A stretch of DNA of 64,000 bases, taken from Neobacillus sp. CF12 (GTDB lineage: Bacteria; Bacillota; Bacilli; Bacillales; Cytobacillaceae). Under the pieces are notes generated by a model. The model searched no databases. It saw only the letters and a program-made list of their open reading frames with translations, and was not told the DNA's origin. The stretch covers positions 4,747,501-4,811,500 of the forward strand of contig NZ_JAUCEU010000007.1 of assembly GCF_030348765.1 (NCBI RefSeq), given 5' to 3'. Made by a program: the position numbers and the translations under genes. Below, in pieces: positions 56,929-64,000 of this stretch (within the stretch, counting starts at the first letter, position 1; the number at the start of each line of letters is the position of its first letter).

Positions 56929-57444
56929 TTATTCATATTGCATCAGTGTTAATACATCATAGCCGTTTAATTTTTTTTTGCCTTCTAGGTAGGACAGTTC
57001 GATTAGAAAAGCGATTCCTGCGACAATTCCGCCTAACTTTTCGACTAGTTTAATCGTAGCTTCGATTGTCCCGCCCGTTGCAAGTAAGTCATCCGTAATA
57101 AGCACGCGCTGTCCCGGCTTGATCGCATCCTTATGGATGGTTAGGACATCCTTGCCATATTCCAATCCGTAGTTTACTTTAATCGTATCACGAGGAAGTT
57201 TCCCTTCTTTACGGACAGGGGCGAAACCTACTCCTAACGAATAAGAAACCGGGCAGCCGATAATAAAACCGCGTGCTTCTGGCCCAACAACCAGTTCAAT
57301 TTGCTTTTCTTTGGCATAATTTACGATTTGGTCTGTGGCATACTTATATGCTTCACCATTGGCCATTAACGTAGTAATATCTAAAAATTTTATTCCAGGC
57401 TTTGGCCAGTCGGGAACAGTTGTAATATATTTCATTAAGTCCAT
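56929..57444 (-). CDS. apt: Adenine phosphoribosyltransferase
   Basis: This encodes 171 residues. The PRPP-binding motif is [17 protein letters not shown]. The substrate hood contains [17 protein letters not shown] and the flexible loop [20 protein letters not shown]. It salvages adenine, which is released when methylthioadenosine is cleaved, so it fits beside the methionine salvage genes. AAGGAGGGATTAAAAG precedes the ATG. Confidence 0.95.
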   Translation of the reverse strand: MDLMKYITTVPDWPKPGIKFLDITTLMANGEAYKYATDQIVNYAKEKQIELVVGPEARGFIIGCPVSYSLGVGFAPVRKEGKLPRDTIKVNYGLEYGKDVLTIHKDAIKPGQRVLITDDLLATGGTIEATIKLVEKLGGIVAGIAFLIELSYLEGKKKLNGYDVLTLMQYE

Positions 57445-57607
57445 TCTTTTAATCCCTCCTTATTTTCAAGCGACTCTTGAATATGTGATTAAACTATTTC
57501 TTAAATACTCAACGGAAGAAAACAGCAAATCATTTTCGAAATCATATCCTTGTCCCTCTATAATTTATGTTATGATACGTTTCATAAAATAACTTGTTCT
57601 CTTGTCC

Positions 57608-58390
57608 CTAGAATTTCCCTGTAAACTGGAAAAATAACACCGCAAAGCCTAGCACCCAGACATAAATAGCAAACGGTTTTAACGAATGTTTCTTTAAGAA
57701 TCCAATCATCCACTTTACTGCAAAATAGCCAAATAGGGCAGAGGATAGGATACCAACTAACAAGGCAGATAGCGAAATTTCTTCTCCTGTGCCACCAAAT
57801 AAGTCCAAGGATTGAAGTACGACTGCTCCTGCGATAGCTGGTGTAGATAATAGAAAAGAAAAATAGGCTGCTGTTTCGCGGTCTAACTTTCTCCATAGTG
57901 CAGCGACAATCGTAAATCCAGAGCGAGAAATCGCGGGAAGAATGGCAGCTGCTTGAAAAGATCCGATAATCAAGGCATCGGTATAACTAATATCATCCAT
58001 CTTTTTATAGCCATTTTTTGCTGAATCCGCTAGCCAGAGGAATACACCGGTAACTAAAAATTCCCAGCCAATGGTTACCCCAGTTCTCGATATTTCCTCA
58101 AGATAGTCTTTAAAAAGAAGTCCGATTACGACAGCGGGAAGTGTTCCTACAATTAACAAGAAGGTAAGTTTACTAAAGGGGTTTTTAATAATCTTAACAA
58201 ACTCGTCCTTATAGAAAACAAACACAGCCAGCAAGGTACCAAGATGTAACATGGTATCAAGCAATAAACCAGCCTCTTGTAATCCAAATAAGTTCCGCCC
58301 TAAATATAAATGGCCTGTACTGCTAATTGGTAAAAATTCAGTTAATCCTTGAATAATTCCTAATATGAGTGCCTCTAATTTACTTAACAT
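57608..58390 (-). CDS. uppP: Undecaprenyl-diphosphatase (BacA/UppP)
   Basis: This encodes 260 residues from the ATG at 58390 behind GTGAGGG; a start eight codons upstream has no site. About eight membrane helices are present. Catalytic motifs are GIIQGLTEFLPISSTGHL and ILPAISRSGFTIVAAL. It regenerates undecaprenyl phosphate for wall synthesis and can give bacitracin resistance. It is monocistronic. Confidence 0.93.
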   Translation of the reverse strand: MLSKLEALILGIIQGLTEFLPISSTGHLYLGRNLFGLQEAGLLLDTMLHLGTLLAVFVFYKDEFVKIIKNPFSKLTFLLIVGTLPAVVIGLLFKDYLEEISRTGVTIGWEFLVTGVFLWLADSAKNGYKKMDDISYTDALIIGSFQAAAILPAISRSGFTIVAALWRKLDRETAAYFSFLLSTPAIAGAVVLQSLDLFGGTGEEISLSALLVGILSSALFGYFAVKWMIGFLKKHSLKPFAIYVWVLGFAVLFFQFTGKF

Positions 58391-58557
58391 CTTAACCCTC
58401 ACTTTCTGCACCATAACAGCCTGTACATAGTATAGATATGCACGACCATCCGCAAATAACCAATAATTTTTTTAAATATTACCAAGGCAAAAATAGTGCA
58501 AAAGGGGCGGAATCTCCCATAAAATAGAAGTAAGTATTTTGGAGAGGAGCTGCACAT

Positions 58558-59334
58558 TTGAAAAATAACCATCTACATTTCAATACCTCAATCGGTGTTA
58601 AGAAACCAGAAAATATCAGAAATAAACAGCAAGCATGCCCTTTTTGTGTACGAGAAGAGTTGACGGACCTTATTGAAGTGGATGGACCTATCATACTTTT
58701 GAAAAATAAATATCCTGTTTTAGAAAATGCCTACCAAACTGTACTAATCGAAACAGATGATTGTCATGGTGAATTATCAACCTATGACCTTCCTTTTCTA
58801 CATAGACTCTTACAGTTTGCGATAAGAAATTGGCTGGAGATGGATAAAACGGGTAAATATGAATCGGTCATTTTTTACAAAAATCATGGTCCATTGTCAG
58901 GAGGGACCTTAGCTCATCCTCATATGCAGATTATTGGATTAAATGATATTAACTATAAGGAAAATATAACGGAAGAGGTGTTTGAGGGTATTCTGATCGA
59001 AGAGAAGGATGGAGTCAGATTTACTCTATCAACAAAGCCTAAGGTAGGCTTTTATGAGTTTAATATTGACATGGAAGATTCCAGTTACAATGAAACCTTT
59101 GGTATCAATCTTCAAAAGGCCGTGCATTATATTCTCTATCACTTTCCTTTTAAGGCAGGCAGTTATAATCTATTCTTTCATCATTATAATAGAAGAATTT
59201 ATGTAAAAATTGTTCCCAGGTTCGTGACGACTCCGCTTTATATCGGCTACGGAATCCCACAGGTACCCAATAATTTACATTGGATGGCAGATGATTTCAA
59301 AAGTAAATATTTCGAAAACAAGGGAAGCGCCTAA
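58558..59334 (+). CDS. DUF4931 protein, galactose-1-phosphate uridylyltransferase-like
   Basis: This encodes 258 residues from a TTG after GGAGAGGAGC. It has two half-domains of HIT/GalT fold. There is a zinc-type ACPFC pair near residue 29. A GGTLAHPHMQIIGL segment in the middle resembles the GalT HPH catalytic region. It lacks other GalT hallmarks, and no galactose genes are nearby. It is probably a nucleotidyltransferase or hydrolase of unknown substrate. Confidence 0.7.
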   Translation: MKNNHLHFNTSIGVKKPENIRNKQQACPFCVREELTDLIEVDGPIILLKNKYPVLENAYQTVLIETDDCHGELSTYDLPFLHRLLQFAIRNWLEMDKTGKYESVIFYKNHGPLSGGTLAHPHMQIIGLNDINYKENITEEVFEGILIEEKDGVRFTLSTKPKVGFYEFNIDMEDSSYNETFGINLQKAVHYILYHFPFKAGSYNLFFHHYNRRIYVKIVPRFVTTPLYIGYGIPQVPNNLHWMADDFKSKYFENKGSA

Positions 59335-59346
59335 TTAGGCGCTTCC
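59323..59346 (+). terminator. Terminator after the GalT-like gene
   Basis: GGAAGCGCCTAATTAGGCGCTTCC is a perfect palindromic stem followed by AATTTTTA, overlapping the stop codon. Confidence 0.7.
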
Positions 59347-59471
59347 AATTTTTATTTATATGTAATTTAACCCATTCTCGGTTTATAAGTTGTACTTTGT
59401 TCTTTAAAAAAATATAATGAGATAATGTACAAGTTCCTTTTTGAGAAATTTGACATAAAGGAGTGTGAAAA

Positions 59472-60641
59472 ATGACATCGACTAAAAATACAACTTCAAA
59501 ACTTGATTATAGTCTGGTTTTCATCTTAATTTTATTATTTCTGGCTAGCTGTCTATCCATTTACAGTGCGCAGGCAAGCGGTCAATATGACAGTAACTTC
59601 CTTATAAAGCAAATTATCTTTTATGGAATTGGGTGTGGAATTATTGCCGCCGTTATTAGGCTTGATTCCGACCAGTTAAAGAAATTAACTTGGTATGCTT
59701 ATGGTGTAGGAATATTTCTACTTGTTTTTTTAATGATAGCACCAGAAAGCATTGCCCCGGTGATCAATGGAGCAAAGAACTGGTTTAAGGTACCTGGAAT
59801 TGGCTCACTCCAGCCCTCTGAGTTTGTCAAAATCTTTATTATCTTAGCGTTAGCAAAAGTAATTGAGGATCATCACCAAAAGAACCCAGTTAAAACGATT
59901 TCCTCTGATTTTTGGCTGCTAATAAAGCTTGGCGTCGTCACGATGGTTCCCTTAGCGCTTATTATTAAGCAAGACTTAGGGACTTCGCTCGTATTTTTAG
60001 CAATCCTTTTAGGGATGATTTTTATTTCCGGTATAACATGGAAACTATTAGTACCAATCTTTTCAATTGGAACAGCACTTATTTCTGTCATTTTTTATTT
60101 TGTATTGTTGAAGCCAGAGATTCTTGAAAAATATTTAGGCGTGAAGCAGTATCAATTTAGCCGTATTTACTCTTGGCTGGATCCCTATAACTTTCAAAGT
60201 TCAGCAGGTTACCAATTGACACGATCACTCCTAGCGATTGGTTCTGGACAAACGGGTGGTAAGGGCTATGGGAATAGAGAAGTCTATTTACCTGAAAGCC
60301 ATACCGATTTTATCTTTAGTGTCGTCGGTGAAGAGTATGGTTTTATTGGTGCAAGTGTGCTCGTTAGTTTATTTTTCTTGTTGATTTACCATATTACCAA
60401 GGTCGGCATGGAAACAAAGAACAATTTTTATACGTACATTTGTGTTGGAGTAATCAGTATGATTACCTTTCACGTCTTCCAAAATATCGGGATGACGATA
60501 GGTGTTTTACCGATTACAGGAATTCCACTGCCGTTCATTAGCTATGGAGGAAGCTCGTTGATGGGAAATATGCTCGGGTTGGGCTTAATCTTCTCGATTC
60601 GCTATCACTATAAAAAATACATGTTCTCAACAACGGCATAA
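59472..60641 (+). CDS. FtsW/RodA/SpoVE family peptidoglycan glycosyltransferase
   Basis: This encodes 389 residues with about ten membrane helices. SEDS-family segments are GAKNWFKVPGIGSLQPSEF, KQDLGTSLVF, QSxxAIGSGQ-like LLAIGSGQTGGKGYGN, LPESHTDFIFSVVGEEYG and the PLPFISYGGSSL end. SEDS proteins polymerise lipid II. The single-gene context does not tell whether it serves division, elongation or sporulation. AAAGGAGTG precedes the ATG. Confidence 0.9.
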   Translation: MTSTKNTTSKLDYSLVFILILLFLASCLSIYSAQASGQYDSNFLIKQIIFYGIGCGIIAAVIRLDSDQLKKLTWYAYGVGIFLLVFLMIAPESIAPVINGAKNWFKVPGIGSLQPSEFVKIFIILALAKVIEDHHQKNPVKTISSDFWLLIKLGVVTMVPLALIIKQDLGTSLVFLAILLGMIFISGITWKLLVPIFSIGTALISVIFYFVLLKPEILEKYLGVKQYQFSRIYSWLDPYNFQSSAGYQLTRSLLAIGSGQTGGKGYGNREVYLPESHTDFIFSVVGEEYGFIGASVLVSLFFLLIYHITKVGMETKNNFYTYICVGVISMITFHVFQNIGMTIGVLPITGIPLPFISYGGSSLMGNMLGLGLIFSIRYHYKKYMFSTTA

Positions 60642-60652
60642 GAATAGAATAA

Positions 60653-60684
60653 AAAAGAACGAGGTCATGGCAGCCTCGTTCTTT
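60653..60684. terminator. Bidirectional terminator
   Basis: AAAAGAACGAGG and CCTCGTTCTTTT form a 12-bp stem between the convergent SEDS and siderophore-binding-protein genes. Confidence 0.8.
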
Positions 60685-60699
60685 TCGCATTTTTTGATT

Positions 60700-61692
60700 T
60701 TATTTTTCTAGCATGATTTTTTCAAGATCATCCAGCATGATGTTTGCAGCTAAAACGCCGCCTGCTGTATTCCAAGTAGCATCACTAACTTCGTAGGCTT
60801 TTCCATTTTTCACGGCATTTAAATTTTTCCAAAGTGGATCATTTGTCCATTCTTTCGCTGTATCAAGGGCTGCTTGATCACCTTTTGGAGCATACGTGAA
60901 ATAGAAAAGGATGTCACCGTCCATTTTCGGAATAACTTCTTTTCCAACCTCGATAGCAAGGTTACCCAGCTTATTATCAGGTGTAAAAAGTTCTGCCTGT
61001 TGCGAAGCTCGTTTTAGACCAACTTGATCAAAGATAATACCAGAGAAAGAATCGGTATAATAAATACGAGATTTTCCAGCCATAAAACGGACAACAGATA
61101 CTTCTTGATTTACCTTATCACCAAGTTTCGCTTTCACGTCGGCAACGTGGTCATCAAAATCACTAAGTACCTCGTCCCCTTTTTCCTCTAGGTTTAATGC
61201 TTTTGCGTATAGTTTAAAGTTTTCTTTCCAATCACCTCTCAGGGTTTCGGAAAAAACAGTAGGAGCTATTGCGCTTAATTGGCTGTACACAGCTTCTTGA
61301 CGAAGCTTGTTTCCGATAATTAAATCAGGTTTAAGCGTTGCGATTTTCTCTAAATTTACTTCACTTTCAACTCCAACAACCTCGACACCGTCCATATCCT
61401 TTGTGATGTGATTATACCACGGATCGCCAAGCCAAGATTGAACGGCACCCACTGGTTTTACTCCTAGTGCAAGTAAGGCTTCGGTTCCTTCATTTGTTAA
61501 TATAACGACCTTTTTAGGCGTTTTTTCTAATGTCGTTGACCCCATTGCATGTTCTACCGTATAGCTAGTGTCTTCTGTTTTTGTGTCATCTTCATTTTGT
61601 GTGGCTGGTTTTTCTTCCGTGTTACCACAGGCAGCAAGAAGGAAAAGAGCAATTAATGAAATGACAGCAAATAAATGTTTAAAACCTTTCAT
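60700..61692 (-). CDS. Ferric siderophore-binding lipoprotein (YfiY/FhuD-like)
   Basis: This encodes 330 residues from the ATG at 61692 behind TGGGGGTTAC; a longer frame upstream overlaps the Fur box. A lipoprotein signal (HLFAVISLIALFLLAACGN) gives Cys at about 20. The class III binding-protein fold follows, with KTPKKVVILTNEGTEALLALG, EVNLEKIATLKPDLIIGNKL and the YYTDSFSGIIFDQVG segment. It captures a ferric siderophore. It resembles B. subtilis YfiY (schizokinen/arthrobactin uptake), which is inferred from memory. It is divergent from its permease genes. Confidence 0.9.
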   Translation of the reverse strand: MKGFKHLFAVISLIALFLLAACGNTEEKPATQNEDDTKTEDTSYTVEHAMGSTTLEKTPKKVVILTNEGTEALLALGVKPVGAVQSWLGDPWYNHITKDMDGVEVVGVESEVNLEKIATLKPDLIIGNKLRQEAVYSQLSAIAPTVFSETLRGDWKENFKLYAKALNLEEKGDEVLSDFDDHVADVKAKLGDKVNQEVSVVRFMAGKSRIYYTDSFSGIIFDQVGLKRASQQAELFTPDNKLGNLAIEVGKEVIPKMDGDILFYFTYAPKGDQAALDTAKEWTNDPLWKNLNAVKNGKAYEVSDATWNTAGGVLAANIMLDDLEKIMLEK

Positions 61693-61718
61693 CTTATGTA
61701 ACCCCCAAATAATCTTAT

Positions 61719-61737
61719 TGTTAATGATAATCATTTT
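61719..61737 (-). promoter_or_regulatory. Fur box of the siderophore-binding-protein gene
   Basis: GTTAATGATAATCATTTTC matches the Fur consensus at 16 of 19 positions. It lies just downstream of the leftward promoter (-35 TTGACA at 61774-61779 and -10 TATTAT at 61751-61756, 17-bp spacer). Confidence 0.85.
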
Positions 61738-61750
61738 CATTTACAAACTA

Positions 61751-61779
61751 ATAATAAAACGATTTCACAAGCGTGTCAA
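61751..61779 (-). promoter_or_regulatory. Leftward SigA promoter
   Basis: On the minus strand, TTGACA (61779-61774), a 17-bp spacer and TATTAT (61756-61751). Its start point would be covered by the Fur box at 61719-61737. Confidence 0.75.
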
Positions 61780-61788
61780 TCATGAAAT

Positions 61789-61803
61789 TGAAAATGATTA
61801 TCA
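61789..61803. promoter_or_regulatory. Fur box, middle of divergent region
   Basis: TGAAAATGATTATCA fits the 7-1-7 Fur motif TGATAAT-N-ATTATCA with one change. It is identical to the box at 61841-61855. Confidence 0.75.
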
Positions 61804-61840
61804 AAATCAATAACAATTTTTTATAGCAGTTTTTTACAAA

Positions 61841-61855
61841 TGAAAATGATTATCA
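61841..61855 (+). promoter_or_regulatory. Fur box of the permease operon
   Basis: TGAAAATGATTATCA lies immediately before a strong rightward promoter (TTGACA 61861-61866, 17-bp spacer, TAGACT 61884-61889), where bound Fur would block polymerase. Confidence 0.8.
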
Positions 61856-61953
61856 ACGCATTGACAGTTTTCCACTATTCCAATAGACTGATACATGAAA
61901 ATACAGATACATAAAGACGAATTTTATATATTAGGGTAGAAGGGAATTAGGTT

Positions 61954-62958
61954 ATGCTTCTAAAAAACACAGGCCAAAGGTGGGCGGGACTTTTTATTGC
62001 TATCTTTATATTGCTTCTCTTAATGGCAGCAAGTATTGTCTACGGGTATACAGATACCACATGGAAAATGGCTATAGATGCTTTAACGAATTTCGATGGA
62101 TCTAATGAACATATTGTTATACAATCTGTTAGAATCCCACGTGCGTTTATTGCTGCAGCAGTGGGTGCAAGCTTAGCGATTTCAGGTGTCTTAATGCAGA
62201 CTGTAACGAAAAATCCTCTTGCCTCCCCTGATATTTTTGGGGTAAACGCCGGGGCAGGAGTCGCCGTCGTCATTGCCGTTACGGTCTTTAGTGTGGGAAG
62301 CCTTCAACTATTTACCTGGTTATCCTTTGCTGGTGCAGCTGTGGCTGCAATAAGTGTCTATGCAATTGGGTCAGTCGGAAGAGAAGGGTTGACCCCGATG
62401 AAACTGACTCTAGCGGGTGCTGCAATGACAGCATTATTCGCCTCGTTTACACAAGGGATACTGGTCTTAAATGAAGCAGCCTTGGAGCAAGTATTATTTT
62501 GGCTTGCGGGATCAGTGGCAGGAAGAAGCCTTGATAATTTAATAGCTGTACTTCCTTATTTAATTGGAGGCTGGATCATTTCTTTGATCATAGCAACAAA
62601 AATGAATGTCCTATCTATGGGGGAGGATGTAGCCAAAGGTCTTGGATTGAATACAGCGCTATTAAAAATTACGATTGGAATAGTAGTAATCCTCCTTTCA
62701 GGCGGGGCAGTTGCTGTTGCAGGACCAATTGGATTTATTGGTATTGTCGTTCCACATCTTACCCGTTCGATTGTAGGAATTGACCATCGCTGGGTCATTC
62801 CTTTTTCCGGACTTCTTGGTGGAGTGCTTTTACTGGCTGCAGATATCGCCTCCAGATATATTTTAATGCCTCAGGAAGTCCCAGTCGGCGTTATGACGGC
62901 GATTATTGGAACCCCATTTTTCATTTATATTGCTAGAAAGGGGTTCAATGGGCGATGA
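61954..62958 (+). CDS. Ferric siderophore ABC transporter permease (FecCD family)
   Basis: This encodes 334 residues with nine to ten membrane helices. FecCD signatures are RIPRAFIAAAVGASLAISGV, TKNPLASPDIFGVNAGAGVA and GPIGFIGIVVPHLTRSIVG. It forms half of the membrane channel. Its stop overlaps the start of the second permease gene (ATGA). AGGGTAGAAGGGA precedes the start. It resembles B. subtilis YfiZ by context. Confidence 0.92.
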   Translation: MLLKNTGQRWAGLFIAIFILLLLMAASIVYGYTDTTWKMAIDALTNFDGSNEHIVIQSVRIPRAFIAAAVGASLAISGVLMQTVTKNPLASPDIFGVNAGAGVAVVIAVTVFSVGSLQLFTWLSFAGAAVAAISVYAIGSVGREGLTPMKLTLAGAAMTALFASFTQGILVLNEAALEQVLFWLAGSVAGRSLDNLIAVLPYLIGGWIISLIIATKMNVLSMGEDVAKGLGLNTALLKITIGIVVILLSGGAVAVAGPIGFIGIVVPHLTRSIVGIDHRWVIPFSGLLGGVLLLAADIASRYILMPQEVPVGVMTAIIGTPFFIYIARKGFNGR

Positions 62959-64000
62959 GTAAATACAAAATTTTTAGAATCAAACAAGGGAAGATCTCTT
63001 ATTTAATTGATAAAAAAGCATTATTTGTGTTTATCGGATTGTTACTTGGAACCGCTGCTGTTTTTGTTATTAGTACAGGGTTGGGAGAAATGAAGATAAG
63101 CCCTTTAAATGTATTGAAGGTATTTTTCGGCGGAGGGTCTGAAATGGAGGCCCTTGTCATTCAATCCTTCCGATTACCCAGAATCATTGTTGCTTTAATG
63201 GCTGGAATCGGACTGGCAGTTGCAGGGGGGATTTTGCAAGGAATGATACGAAACCCGCTGGCTTCGCCTGATATCTTAGGGATTACTGGAGGGGCATCGG
63301 TAGCGGTTGTAGGTTTTTTGGCAATTTTTAGTGATAAAAATCATGTATTAACGGTAAGTATTCACTGGCTGCCCTTAGCCGCCTTTATCGGTGCAGCAGT
63401 TGTGGCATTCCTCGTTTATATTTTGGCATGGAAAAATGGGGTTTCTCCCATTAGACTAATTTTAATCGGAATAGGTTTGATGAGCTTAACAAAAGCTTTG
63501 ACAACTTTTATGATGGTTTTAGGTCCTATTTATCAAGCAAGCCAGGCAAACATATGGATTACGGGTACCGTCTATGGATCCACTTGGAAAAATGTAGGTG
63601 CTCTGGTTCCATGGATAATCATATTGATTACTATTGCATTCATCTATGCCAGGAATGTAAACATTCAGGAACTTGGTGATGAAGTAGCAACAGGCCTTGG
63701 TGGACGGGTGCAAAGACAACGCTTGGTATTGATGCTTTTGAGTACGGGTTTAGTTGGCGGCTCAGTAGCTTTCGCAGGAGGGATTGGTTTTGTAGGCTTA
63801 ATGGCGCCGCATATGGCCAGGAGATTAGTGGGTTCTGCATTTGGAGCATTGCTCCCTGTATCAGCACTCCTCGGAGGTATTTTAGTAATGCTTGCGGATT
63901 TAGTCGGGCGAACATTATTTTCACCATTAGAAATTCCAGCGGGTGTCTTTACAGCAAGTATAGGGGCACCTTACTTTATCTATTTATTATTTAAAACGAG
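62955..64000 (+). CDS. Ferric siderophore ABC transporter permease, 3' end outside the window
   Basis: The frame starts at the ATGA overlap and stays open for 348 codons to the window edge. FecCD signatures are present: RLPRIIVALMAGIGLAVAGG, RNPLASPDILGITGGASVA, GGIGFVGLMAPHMARRLVG and APYFIYLLFKT. By length only a few residues are missing. A basic N-terminal extension precedes the first helix at about residue 24. It pairs with the preceding permease. No ATPase gene is seen; YfiZ/YfhA-type systems in B. subtilis use a shared ATPase encoded elsewhere. Confidence 0.92.
   Translation, partial: MSKYKIFRIKQGKISYLIDKKALFVFIGLLLGTAAVFVISTGLGEMKISPLNVLKVFFGGGSEMEALVIQSFRLPRIIVALMAGIGLAVAGGILQGMIRNPLASPDILGITGGASVAVVGFLAIFSDKNHVLTVSIHWLPLAAFIGAAVVAFLVYILAWKNGVSPIRLILIGIGLMSLTKALTTFMMVLGPIYQASQANIWITGTVYGSTWKNVGALVPWIIILITIAFIYARNVNIQELGDEVATGLGGRVQRQRLVLMLLSTGLVGGSVAFAGGIGFVGLMAPHMARRLVGSAFGALLPVSALLGGILVMLADLVGRTLFSPLEIPAGVFTASIGAPYFIYLLFKT

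Overview
The window is chromosomal DNA from an endospore-forming member of the Bacillaceae (Bacillus/Neobacillus-like). The evidence is the cggR-gapA-pgk-tpiA-gpmI-eno glycolytic cluster, the secG-est-rnr-smpB-ssrA cluster, a CotF-type spore coat gene, an RpoN (SigL) gene, AGGAGG-type ribosome binding sites, many TTG/GTG starts and low G+C. I could not fix the species from sequence alone.

Region 1 (1 to about 8150) is accessory. Genes rich in CG dinucleotides encode two divergent small HTH repressors, an FtsK/HerA-type ATPase, a replication-relaxation (relaxase-like) protein, a VirB2/TrbC-like small membrane protein and an M23 peptidase with a membrane tail. Near 7330 there is also a Rep-like HTH protein. 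They look like an integrated mobilizable or conjugative-like element whose left end lies outside the window. An AT-rich segment with a secreted-protein gene (5357-6364) interrupts it and is flanked by imperfect direct repeats. The element's right edge abuts a 5'-truncated DUF3231 gene (7819-8148).

Region 2 (8.3-17.1 kb) holds rpoN, a small glutaredoxin-like gene and the glycolytic operon. A promoter and a clear two-part CggR operator precede cggR. Region 3 (17.2-21.9 kb) has two glycosyltransferases around a protein built from 18 copies of a 21-residue repeat and four 15-residue spacers. A spore or cell surface role is an inference.

Region 4 (22.1-28.4 kb) holds secG, a MITE-like palindromic repeat, carboxylesterase, RNase R, SmpB and a tmRNA gene. 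The tmRNA T-loop is split by a 277-nt group I intron. A LAGLIDADG endonuclease gene runs antisense into the 3' exon and intron core. A CotF coat gene follows. Region 5 (28.5-31 kb) is an iron-storage encapsulin operon: IMEF-type cargo with a C-terminal targeting peptide, the shell protein, and a 2Fe-2S ferredoxin with the same peptide at its N-terminus. Convergent to it is an unrecognised gene with a strong Fur box.

Region 6 (31-50 kb) is mostly ordinary chromosome: DUF2085 and DUF4190 membrane proteins, AI-2E-type exporter, CDF transporter, thioesterase, NadE, a MASE3 sensor gene broken by one in-frame TAG, an APC permease, TcyABC-type cystine ABC transporter, NfeD/flotillin, a two-component system, a tungstate ABC transporter with its regulator, and azoreductase. 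Region 7 (50-57.5 kb) holds an unknown gene pair, the methionine salvage genes mtnE-W-X-B-D, a divergent metK and apt. These connect methylthioribose salvage, SAM synthesis and adenine recovery. Region 8 (57.6-64 kb) has uppP, a GalT-like gene, an ftsW/rodA gene and a Fur-controlled divergent siderophore uptake system. The last permease gene runs off the window end.
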